NCBI RefSeq assembly: GCF_029931775.1
Contig: NC_079314.1
Span: forward strand, 67,695,879 to 67,759,878
Direction of reading: 5' to 3'
Source of the DNA: Euleptes europaea
Lineage: Eukaryota; Chordata; Lepidosauria; Squamata; Sphaerodactylidae
DNA length: 64,000 bases
Shown in pieces: positions 43,895 through 53,589 of the stretch. The position numbers and the translations under genes were made by a program. The notes under the pieces are model-generated. The model was not told the origin of the DNA. It did no database searches and saw only the letters and a program-made list of their open reading frames with translations. Numbering within the stretch: position 1 is the stretch's first letter; each line of letters opens with the position of its first letter.

Positions 43895-46800
43895 GTAAGT
43901 GCCTCTTTTCCCCGGGGAAGGAGGCGGGAGGGCAAAGCGGAGCCAGCGCTTCCGGAGCTGTGTCTGGGCAGGAGCGGGAGAGCAGAAGGCCCAAGTGGCC
44001 CCCACACCGGGCTAGTGCCAGCCCTGGCTCCTGAGATGTCGCTGGCCCTCGTTTTTGACTGTCGGGAACTATTATTTTTCAGGATCTAGGTCCTTTGCCA
44101 GAGAAGCTAACTCCCGGAAAATGGGGAAGGGGGCGCATCTTGCCCGTGTATGCACGGGTAGGGCAATACACACGCGAAAACGCTGAGGGCCGATTCACAC
44201 GTGCGGAAGGGAAGAAAGCCGTAGAGGCCTCGGGTGGTAGGGCTGCCTTCAGAACGCAGCTGGAGGGTCTGTATTAAAAACCTCCCTGCAAACAGATCAC
44301 CACAAGCAGAGAAAAGGGTGATGGAACCTTTATATGAGAGCCAGTGTGGTGTAGTGGTTAAGGCAGGAGTGTCCAACGTGAGGCCCGAGGGCCAAGTCTG
44401 GCCTCTTGAGAGCTCTTATCTGGCCCGCAAGCCAGCCGAGGCAGCCGCCCCCACCCCCATTCTCGATCTGCGCTGGTGAGGCATGGCCCAGCCCGACCAA
44501 GTGACATTTATGTCATATCTGGCCCTCGTAACAATCAAGTTCAACACCCCTGGGTTACGGTGTTGAACTAGGACCTGGGGAACCCAGGTTTGAATCCCCA
44601 CTTGCACCATGAAAGCTTGCTTGGGTGACCTTGAGCCTGTCTCAACCCTGGCTAGTATTTGGATGGGAGACCTCCAAGGAATCCCAGCATTGTGGCACGG
44701 AGGTAGGCGATGGCAAACCTCCTCCGAAGTCTCTTGCCTTGAAAACCCTGTGGGGTCACCATAAGTCAGCTGTGACTTGATGGCAAAGGGCGGGATTTCT
44801 CCCTGCTGTGCTAACTTTCTGTTGGCAGAGAGGCTTTTTATTTTTTAATGTGAAGAAATGTTTAAAGCTGAATCTCCAGCTTCCATTTTGAAGTGGTATG
44901 GTCCATTCTTTGACCTTATTTTTCTGCCTGCATGAACCGGGCTTAGGTAACACAAAGTGCCTGGAGTGACATTTCACACATTGCTGCTGATGAGCGCGCA
45001 TTGAAGACATTTGGACTCTTATCTCATTATTTCTACCCAAAAGAGCAAGTTCCTGTTTGTCAGTACGGGCCAGCCAATTACAGAATAAAGTACAGCTGTT
45101 GGGTTAGAACCTTTAGCAATGTATCACGTGGGGGTGGGCAGCAATAGCTTGAGTGGTGATCCTTGGAAGTATAATTTGGATTTTACAAACATAACCCCTA
45201 ATTTCATCTGTAAAGTGTGGGATGGTATGAGAACATAATCCTTTAATGCCCATGTCCTGGCCTCGGTTAGGTGAACCATTGTCCTTTCCCCTAAGGGAAT
45301 TAGTTTATAGGACCGGATCACTTGTGCCTTTAAGAAGTCAAAGAAACAGGAAGTATCCACAAACACAGTGCACATAATACCTTTAATATACAAAACAGGG
45401 CAACAGCTTTTGAGTTCACCACAACTCTATCAGGCTGGATGTTAGAAAAATAAAAAGGCCCATAATAACTGATACGTATCTTGGATTGGTTATCATTCTC
45501 TCATTATGTCTATAGGCCAGTGTAATGGTTTCCAATCTTTCTCTGTGAGGCCACTTATAGGGAACCTCTGTAAAGGCACCTCTCTGTAGTGTTCTGAGGT
45601 GACGCGTATTATGCTCCCTCCTTGCCTTCCTTATTTTTGCTGCCACCAAAGGCTCTCGCCTTTGAATTCTTAGTTGAACCTAAAAAACAGGATGGCTTAC
45701 AGTTAAATCCTAAGCAGAGTTACTCCAGTCGAATCCCTTTGAAATGAATGAGTTTAGACTGGCGTAACTCTTTAGGTTTGAACTGTTAGTTGTATATGGT
45801 AGGATGACAGAACAGTCAGCGCATGGGAGTAGCTCTGAGGTAAAAGGTGACCCTTTATTCTAAAAAACAACCAGTTGTTTCTCTTCAACATAGAGTTTAT
45901 TTAGAAGTATAACACCGTAATGGTTTCTGTATGTTTAGTAAGCGTAATGATTTCAGATAGTTCTCTGAAGTTCCTTAAACAAACCTAGCTACAAAGGAGC
46001 ATTTTCTCACTTGCCACTTAGGCTGATCACTTCCACACAGATTTCTTCTACAGCACTTCACTCAGTCCCTTCACACACTTCACTGTCTCTCCCTCTCTAC
46101 AATCCGGTCAACTCCACCCTCTAGGCTACAGCTTAGCATTCAGTCATAACAGATTTCAGTCACCTCTCTACCTCCCTCTTTCTTATTCTACCGGCCTGCA
46201 TTTTAGCCTACAGCTATATATATATATATGTGTGTGTGTGTGTATGTATGTGTATATGTATAGATATAAAACACAGAAATAAAACACACACAAAGTATTT
46301 ACATAGTGAAAACATCACCGCCAGTTTTGAATGTGGTGATTTTTGAATGAATGATATACTATGATAGTCAACTGTTAAATATATGACCCATAGTTTCATT
46401 TTTTGCACAAGAGGTTTGCTTAGGAATATGTGTTATTGCATTGCTGTTTATTCTAGGTCCATATGCTAAACTGCTACTTGATGCTATGAACAGTTCTGGC
46501 TGGTAAGTGATATTTTTCTTTTTGTTTGTTTTTACCCCAAGCTATTTTATATTTTACTGCATTTATATTTGTGATAAAATTGGGACTCATGCTTGCACTT
46601 TACCTATATCACTATACTTGTGTTTCTTAGCACCGTTTTCAAAGATCGACACTTTTCCTGTGAAGACTGTGATGGGTGTGTTAGCGGTGGATTTGATTCT
46701 TCAACGTCACAGGTATATATTGACCAATACATGATACACTTGACAGACATAGGTCATTTTATACTTCACAGTTTTAGGAAAGGAAAATTGTTGCATAATT

Positions 46801-49800
46801 TTAATAAGGAATTGGTGTATTCATGGTTTCTCTAAACTGATGATGAGTATATTGTAGTTTTGTTGAGAGAATATAATGAAGTTACCAATATTTGAAAACA
46901 GTACACAATTTACAAATGGATTTGCATTCATTTGTATCCTTCCTTTCTCCCCAATAAGGACACAAAGCAACTTATACTGTTCTCTCCTTCATTTTATCCT
47001 CATTATAACCCTGTGAGGTAGGTTAAGTTAAGAATGTGTGACTCCTCCAGGGTTACCCAGAAACTTCCATGGCAGAGTAGAGATTCAAACCTGGGTCTCC
47101 TAGATCCTAATCTAACCACTCCAGCAAAGTAGTGGTTAGAGTGGGAATAATCCATCGCAGGTTAGAGAAATACAGTTAAAGTGGAGCGCTCCTAAAGGTG
47201 ATAGTACAGTTTGGTTGTCCTATCCAAAAATCAGCAGTGATAACTTTTATTTGTATTGGCTATAAGCCATAATGTGAGAGCCAGTGTGGTGTAGTGGTTA
47301 AGGTATTGGTCTTTTTTCTTTTGTCATCAAGTCCCAGCTGACCTCTGGCTACCCAATAGGGTTTTTAAAGCAAGAGATGTTTGGAGGTGGTTTGCCATTT
47401 TCTACCTCCATGTCATGTCCCTGCTATTCCTTGGAGGTCTCCAATCCAAATACTTGCTAATGTTGAGGCTGAAAGTGTGTGACTGGCCCAGTGTCACCCA
47501 GCCAGTTTCCATGGCAGAGTGGGGATTCAAACTTGGGTTTCCAAGGTCCTAGTCGGACACCTTAACCACTATACCACACTGGCTCTTTCTCTAGGACGTA
47601 CAAGACCCAGGTTCAAATCCCCACTTGCCCCATTGAGGCTTTCTGGGTGACCTTTGGTCAGTTACACCCTCTCAGCCCTGACCCTGGCTAGTATTTGGAT
47701 GGGAGACCACCAAGGAATATCAGGGTAGTGACGTGGAGGTAGGCAATGGCAAACCACCTCCAAACGACCCTTGCCTTGAAAATCCTACATAAGTCAGGTG
47801 TGACTTGATGGCAAAACAAACAAACAGAAAGCCATAATGAAAACCATAATGTTAGGAACACTAGCCACAGTAGTCTGGGATTGTGTTCACTGGATAATGT
47901 TTTTCCTCATGTTCTCCTTGGTGCTTCGTTGTACTTATAAGAGGCACTGCAGCAGTTTGTTGCCTTGGGTGTGTTCAGTGTGGCCGGTGAACAGAAGAGC
48001 TGGAATGCCTAAGTTAAAGGTTCCTAGGCTGCCCACTTCTTTGAAGGAGAGGCAAATTTGTAGATTCACTTCCTATTGCCTGACATTCTGATTTCTGAAT
48101 GGGAAATGGGGAAGAGATGAGGAAATCTTGTGTTGTTTAGGCTGTACAGTAACCTGACAATCTTCCCCCTCCTTGTCCCCCCACATGAAATGTAGGAAAA
48201 CTGGCCTGTAAATGTTGGAATATAGCCCTCCTTCTTTCTCTTCTTTCATATTTAAGCAATAGGATATGTATCTCTCCCTTCAAAAATTCTTGCCTCACTA
48301 AGCTGTTAGAGGGAAAAGTGAAAGCAGCTCTTTGTCCACCTGTGCTGGGCCTAATTAACTCAAGGAGAAACGTTCAGTGACTTGAGGGTATGAAGCTAGT
48401 TTTAATATATTGATACTTTAATGCCTGTTTTATTATTTTATAGTTTTTTCAATCAAAAAAGGGTTGGGGTATTTTGGTATCTTATGGGCCACCTTGAGCA
48501 GGACTCTGAAGAGGCAGCATTTACATTTTGTAAATCTGGTTAAATGTCACGTGATGGCCGTCCCCTAAAATTTTCATTCAGTATTTGAAAGGAAAAAGGG
48601 TGAGAGGCTATGTTGTTCAGAGTTGTAAAGCAAATAGATATATAACTTTCAGGTAAAAGTATCATCAGACATACTTGTTTTATTTGTTTTGGGGTTTGTA
48701 TTATAGATTGTCCTATGTCAAAACAACATTCACCATCAATCGCACATGAATAGAGTAGTTACACATGAACTTATCCATGCATTTGATCACTGTCGTGCAC
48801 ATGTGGACTGGTTCAACAACGTCAAGCACTTAGCTTGCTCAGAGGTAAGTTAAAACATTGGGCTCATTCAAAGGTAATAATGCTGTAGGAATACTTGTAT
48901 ACTTAACAAATATACTCTTGTCAATATAGTTCTGCTGAATGACTTCAGGAGCAATCCTAAGCAGGGTTACTCAGATGGAAGTTCCATGTTATTTAATGGG
49001 GACTATTCCCAGTGTTCTTAGGACTTCAGCTTTGATTTTCTTTGCTCCACTCCTAAGACATGTTTTATTTTGTTTTTGCAAACAGGAGCAATTCAGGAAT
49101 CTGTTCAAACTCTAAATAAAAATCAAGAAATTACCATTTTGCAAGGGGAAAAGAGATGCAAAACATGAGAAAGCAAGCAAATCACAAAGCCATAAATCTT
49201 TTTGAGTTCTGTAGTATTTTTGTTAGTTGTGATAAACTTTTATGGAAGAGCTATTTTTAAGGGGAGTGGCGAGGGAACTAAAAATACAGATGATGAATGA
49301 TAGAAGTTGTTTAAACCTAATTTTATCAATTGATGTGTATATAGCATAATAAACCAAGTGGGTTGTTTTGGCCAGTTTTTCCATTCAGTATTGCCTGACT
49401 CTTCTCACTGAAGCATCCATTCCATTTGGCTTTTCTCCACCTGGGTCCCTCGATCCCTAGCCTTTTTGGTTGTCTGAAAGGAAACCTCCTTCTTTCACCA
49501 GCAGAAAAGCTGTATGTGTATAAATGAGTAAAAGGTGGTGATACACCATTCTAAAAAGGAAAAAAAAACCTCTGTCAAATGGCTGAACGGTGCTTCTCTA
49601 AATTTTTTATATACAGTTCTTTTTATGGATTAAAATTTGAAGCACAGTTAATTTTGTGTGCACAAATACATATATGTAGATTTACACATAAACTTTCTTG
49701 ATCAGCTTACTGAACAAAGGACAGCCAACCTGCATGTAACTGTAGGATGTTCCAGTGAATATTGTATCTGTGGTTCTGCCCTTCCCTCAGGGATGGTACT

Positions 49801-52800
49801 CAGCTTTTTGTGCAGTGAACAAGCGTTAGGGATATCTGTGTATGTGGACTGACTTAGGAAATCCTAGTATGCCTCAAAGATGTGACATCATCTTTCCTTT
49901 GGGATGGGGAGAAGAATTGTAGAGGGAATGAGGAAGGTGGTTCAAAGCTGCACAGTCTTCCCCACACTGACCAGTGGTCATAGAATAGAAGATTTATCCA
50001 ACATAGAAGCTTAATTTTTCAAGGTGCATCTCCTCATTAACACTGCAGTGGGACCTAGGGATTTGTAAAACTAAAAAGGGCAAGTTGCCTTATATGGCAG
50101 TTATCTTACAAATATAAAGTTTTTACATGCTTGTCTAGCAAAAGGATCTGAGGCCATTCAGCTATACTGTAGGATCTCTTTGAAAGCTGGAGCTTCAACA
50201 CTATGAGCCAGGCAGTCTCATAGTGCTGCAGTTGGGAGAGAAGTGGGGGGGAGCTGGAGATGTCCCCGCCACCAATCCCGCTGTGAGCCAGGTAGCCTGT
50301 TGTTAGCGGCTATGTAGTTGGGTTGGCCAGCAGCGGGGGAGGGAGGATGAGATCCCTCCCGTGAGTCTCGCAGGTCCCCACTTGCAGAATCTGAATTCTA
50401 GTTCTGATGCCTAAAATACAAACTCACTGTGACATCGGACTGATTAGCTACTCCTAGTGAGAGAGGTGGGAAAAATAGAATAAAGGAATGATACAAGTAA
50501 TGTATTTGCTATTTACAGGTTTTTTTAAATGACATTTATATTGCATATTTAGTGTAAAACAGTCAAGCAAAATGAATCACCTTAAATGTACTTGTTAGCC
50601 TGGGCTATGTTGATTGAACCATTCTGACATTCAGAATGGACAAAAGTTGTGGGCTTTTGATAGAAATTCATGGCGAGATAATCCAACCAAATACCATTCA
50701 TGTGTCACCAATACAGGGGGAAAAAATATAACAAATTAGGATTTTCAAGAGAGTTGACTCACAAGAAGGGAGTCTGTGGCACGTACCTGATTGTAGGATC
50801 ATCTGAACTGGATCCTTAACTGTCCTTTTCTCCTCCCACCCCAATTAAAAGTTTTGGTGTGTTTTTTTTTAAATCCCAAAGCATAGGTTAGGACCAAAGA
50901 ATAATACTTCCACTCAGCTTACTTAAAAATGTCAATAATTAAATAGAGAATCCTAATGGTAGCTATATAATGAAATAATTTCTAACACCTTAAACAGAAT
51001 TTCAACTACCTTTGCTTGGTGCCAGTGCTCTGGGGGATTATTGATTCGATGGAATTAAAGGTCCATTTTGTAAAACAAAATGGGATTGTTATCCTGCAAT
51101 TCAGGGAAATGGCTGAGGTGATTGCTTGGGACCAGTTTTACACTGCTGAAGAGCAAGGAATGCAGCGCTCTGTTAAGGTGGGCAGGTTCCCTACAGAGGT
51201 GGCATAGAAATGCTAAATAAATAGTATTTTTCACAAGTAAAATCATGAGGATAACCTTTCACCAGTGCAGGAGAAACAACCGGGGTATGTTACTGACAGT
51301 TTCTGTGTGAATAACCAGTCAGATCCAGTCAATTCTGGACTCTCCAGAAGGTAGATTTCTCTTTGTCCCCTCCCCAAATTCTGTAGCTTCAAGCAGTTGT
51401 GAAATGAGGCAGATTTAGCATACAGGCTTATTAAAATGGAAGTTCATTGGTTTAGTCTCTTGGTTTCTTGTCCAGAGAACACTTAAGGGAATTGTGTTGG
51501 GAGTTCTCGGAGAACCTTTTCCCGTGCTGTTATTTTTTTTTCTCCTCCTAGATTCGAGCGGCTAATCTCAGTGGAGACTGCTCACTCATGAATGAAATGA
51601 CCCGGTTTAAGTTTGGCTTGAAGCAACACCATCAAGTAAGTTGAGGCTGACCCTTGAAAGAAAAGGGGGATCACATTTACATGTTGCCTTCCCCGGAGCT
51701 GGGCTGTCCCTGTGTTTCTGAGGCTCCGATCCTCTGATGAAAGGGGAACTGCAGAGAGATAAAGGGTACCGGTAAGACTGAGAGAAGATTGCCTCTTGCA
51801 GTGATACTGTCTTATCCTTTGCCTCTCTGGCAGAAATCCTTTTGTTCTCTCTTCTGCAGCATCTCAGCCACTCTGTGTGTGAGCCCATGCATGTGTGTAC
51901 ACATGAGCACACAATAACCCAGTAGTATGCAACTTCCCTTGTTCAAACATACCAAATGAATTTTGTACATATTCAGGCATGCCAGCTTTTGCAAACAACT
52001 CCGTAGCACAGCCTGGATTGCTTTCCCTTTTTGTTCATCCCCCGCCCTGGTTTATCCACCATCTTCTATTTCACTAAAAGAAGTACTGTTCGGCTGCTCA
52101 TTTTGTAGTTGAAATGAGTGCTAAAATACTAGAAAAGCTGTCTCTCTCAACCCTTTCATAACAGTGGAAGGGCCCAGGGGAGGCAGCTGCCAGTTATCCT
52201 GTACTAAGGAAGGTGTGTGGAGACTATGTGGTGTAGTGGTTAGAGTGTTAGACTAGGATCGGGAAGGCCCACGTTCAAATCCCGATTCTCCATGGAAGCT
52301 TGCTGGGTGACCTTGGGCCTGTCACACACCCTCCGTCTAACCAATCTCACAGGGATAAAGTGGAGGAGAGGAGAACTATATACGTTACTTTAGGTCCCCA
52401 TTGGGGCAAAAAGCAGAGTATAATTGCGGTAAGGAAAGTAAGTAATTTCTATAGCAACTGCTTGCCCCAGTCTTAAGGAGCTCATTTTAGATTGCAGAAA
52501 CAGAGATGTGATTGCTGGAAGGGTAGATCTTACTTCTTGTTGGCTTGCCTGAAACAGCTGCTTCTTAGGCAAGTGGAAAAGTTGCTTATTCCAGTGTGGT
52601 TCTAATCAAATATTTAGATAAAGGCTAATATTTTTCTTAGCTTTGTATCAGCAACTAGCTGCATCAGGTCAGCATTCCTTGAATTCATATCTTTGGGTGA
52701 TTCCGTATCTGAGGTTCAGCTAATGAGAGCTCAGCTGGGTATGATGAAATGTTAGAATTGGTTCATTTTTGTTCAAGTCAGATTCAGATTGTTCCCACCA

Positions 52801-53320
52801 ACTGTTGCACCAATCAAGGCAGCTGTTCTCCAAGGAGTGACTCATAGCTAATAAATATCCACCATAAACAATTTGATACTGGCTGTCAAGCTGAGCATCT
52901 TGGTGCGTTCCCAAGGCTATACTGCATATGGAAAATTGAAACGAGTCCATTTTGCCTGAGTTAGCAGTATATTTTGAACAATCACAGCAAGCATGGCTTT
53001 TAACTATCCTTTTGAAATGTTCCTGTGGTTTGTAATTATTGGCACTGATTGATGTAAAAGCATCGAGATTTCATAGCCCGTTATTTGGCTCTGTTTTTCC
53101 CCCTCCCTTTCCCCAGACCTGCGTACGAGACAGAGCTGTTCGCTCCATCTTGGCAGTTAGAAAAGTCAGCAAAGAGATGGCCGAGAAAGCCGTAGACGAA
53201 GTCTTTGACTCCTGTTTCAATGATCACGAACCATTTGGCAGAGTGCCTCATAGTAAACGGGATGCAAAATATGCATATAGGGATTTTCAGAACCGCCATC
53301 GATACTACACAAATTTATAG
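43699..53320 (+). CDS. ATP23: ATP23, mitochondrial inner membrane metalloprotease and ATP synthase assembly factor (six coding exons, complete)
   Basis: ATP23 (also XRCC6BP1 or KUB3) is a zinc metalloprotease of peptidase family M76 facing the intermembrane space. In yeast it trims the Atp6 precursor and helps assemble the F0 sector; the human protein was also reported to bind Ku70. Six exons with GT-AG introns and consistent phases total 750 nt, giving 249 residues; human as I recall has 246. The catalytic HELIH motif is at residues 128-132 (48764-48778), followed by [11 protein letters not shown]. Conserved cysteines lie in FSCEDC and in the C-terminal part ([19 protein letters not shown]). 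The N-terminus is divergent, with a run of seven serines at about 11-17. The ATG at 43699 is the only suitable start in the CpG-rich first exon. The stop is TAG at 53318-53320. Confidence 0.96.
44336..44790 (+). mobile_element. tRNA-5S composite SINE, interrupted by a hAT-like element (ATP23 intron 1)
   Basis: Head GAGAGCCAGTGTGGTGTAGT (A box), B box region CAGGTTTGAATCCCCACTTG, then a 5S-like block CTAGTATTTGGATGGGAGAC, then the 5S SINE body ending CAGCTGTGACTTGATGGCAA. The hAT-like element at 44364-44552 splits the tRNA head. Confidence 0.85.
44364..44552 (+). mobile_element. hAT-like nonautonomous element inserted in a SINE
   Basis: Starts CAGGAGTGTCCAACG and ends GTTCAACACCCCTG. The 8-bp duplication GGTTAAGG (44356-44363) and GGTTACGG (44553-44560) matches at 7 of 8 and comes from the SINE A-box region, which dates the hAT insertion after the SINE. 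Confidence 0.88.
45360..45440. repeat. Dispersed repeat fragment (ATP23 intron 1)
   Basis: The CACAACTCTATCAGGCTGGATG block parallels TTCTTTATCAGGCTGGATG near 4570. Family not named. Confidence 0.4.
46213..46262. repeat. (TA)n(TG)n microsatellite (ATP23 intron 1)
   Basis: TATATATATATATATGTGTG followed by degenerate TG/TA units. Confidence 0.95.
46457..46502 (+). CDS. ATP23: ATP23 coding exon 2
   Basis: A 46-nt exon encoding [14 protein letters not shown], matching human PYVKLLLDAMKHSG. Acceptor TTCTAG, donor GTAAGT. Confidence 0.93.
46631..46712 (+). CDS. ATP23: ATP23 coding exon 3
   Basis: Encodes [20 protein letters not shown] then FDSSTSQ, ending on a whole codon before GTATAT. The CEDC pair is invariant in the vertebrate proteins I recall. 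Confidence 0.95.
46930..47140 (-). mobile_element. tRNA-derived SINE, Sauria type (ATP23 intron 3)
   Basis: On the minus strand it has CCCAGGTTTGAATCTCTACT (B box region), CCATGGAAGTTTCTGGGTAA, and the CCTACCTCACAGGGTTATAA and TATTGGGGAGAAAGGAAGGA tail. Confidence 0.75.
47275..47828 (+). mobile_element. tRNA-5S composite SINE with 11-bp duplication, holding a nested copy (ATP23 intron 3)
   Basis: Bounded by AAGCCATAATG at 47264-47274 and 47829-47839. It begins TGAGAGCCAGTGTGGTGTAG, resumes after the insert at CAAGACCCAGGTTCAAATCC, passes into the 5S-like CTAGTATTTGGATGGGAGAC, and ends GACTTGATGGCAAAACAAAC. The duplication proves that the tRNA and 5S parts moved as one unit. Confidence 0.9.
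47311..47587 (-). mobile_element. Nested tRNA-5S composite SINE, minus strand
   Basis: On the minus strand it runs from GAGCCAGTGTGGTATAGTGG through CCCAAGTTTGAATCCCCACT and AAGTATTTGGATTGGAGACC to AGCTGGGACTTGATGACAAA. It is a full member of the same family inserted into the A-box side of another. Confidence 0.85.
48707..48844 (+). CDS. ATP23: ATP23 coding exon 4 (catalytic)
   Basis: Residues 109-154, [20 protein letters not shown] to VKHLACSE. It carries the HEXXH zinc site (HELIH) and the downstream HCRAHVDW segment. Forty-six whole codons, donor GTAAGT. Confidence 0.97.
51552..51635 (+). CDS. ATP23: ATP23 coding exon 5
   Basis: Residues 155-182, [20 protein letters not shown] then FGLKQHHQ. 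Twenty-eight whole codons; acceptor CCTAG, donor GTAAGT. Matches human [20 protein letters not shown]. Confidence 0.96.
52220..52445 (+). mobile_element. tRNA-derived SINE, Sauria type (ATP23 intron 5)
   Basis: ATGTGGTGTAGTGGTTAGAG (A box), CACGTTCAAATCCCGATTCT (B box), CTTGCTGGGTGACCTTGGGC, and the tail AGGTCCCCATTGGGGCAAAA. The intact A and B boxes suggest moderate age. Confidence 0.88.
53117..53320 (+). CDS. ATP23: ATP23 coding exon 6 (terminal)
   Basis: Residues 183-249, [20 protein letters not shown] to [11 protein letters not shown] and the stop. The human protein ends RYYSNI. The 3' UTR continues to about 53.59 kb. Confidence 0.97.
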   Translation, partial: TCVRDRAVRSILAVRKVSKEMAEKAVDEVFDSCFNDHEPFGRVPHSKRDAKYAYRDFQNRHRYYTNL

Positions 53321-53563
53321 ATGGAACTGTCCATTTCGAGCTGCTAAACAACAACATTTGAGGACTATTTACAAAAGATGAGTTGAACTGAAATGGTGAC
53401 GATAACCAGAGTCCAACAAGAGGAGGGTATCTTTCTTATTTCCTCTTCAGTTCTGTGCTTCATTCTGCATAGGAATTTATTTCAGAAATGTATTTTTTTA
53501 ATGCACATGTAAAACTGTGTCTGAGTATTCTGCCAGGGATTAGTTTTGCATGTGTCTTCCTTG

Positions 53564-53569
53564 AATAAA
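53564..53569 (+). terminator. ATP23 polyadenylation signal AATAAA
   Basis: A canonical AATAAA sits 244 bases after the ATP23 stop codon and is followed by T/GT-rich sequence (ATGTATGTTTTTGTG). It would give a 3' UTR of about 260-270 bases. Inference from motif and position only. Confidence 0.75.
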
Positions 53570-53589
53570 CCGCTGTTAATGGTTTTTTA

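Larger units (their letters stand above)
43270..44240. promoter_or_regulatory. CpG-rich bidirectional promoter region of ATP23 and RPAP3
   Basis: This is the only broadly CpG-rich stretch between the two divergent genes. It spans ATP23 exon 1 and, by inference, the noncoding first exon of RPAP3. It lacks a TATA box and contains NRF-1, inverted CCAAT and ETS-like motifs just upstream of ATP23, the usual housekeeping pattern. The start codons lie 2.25 kb apart. Confidence 0.75.

Noticed and set aside
44107-44376. Minus-strand 89-codon frame in the CpG-rich region
   Set aside because: GC-rich DNA gives long frames by chance; it runs antisense to ATP23 intron 1 and into a SINE.
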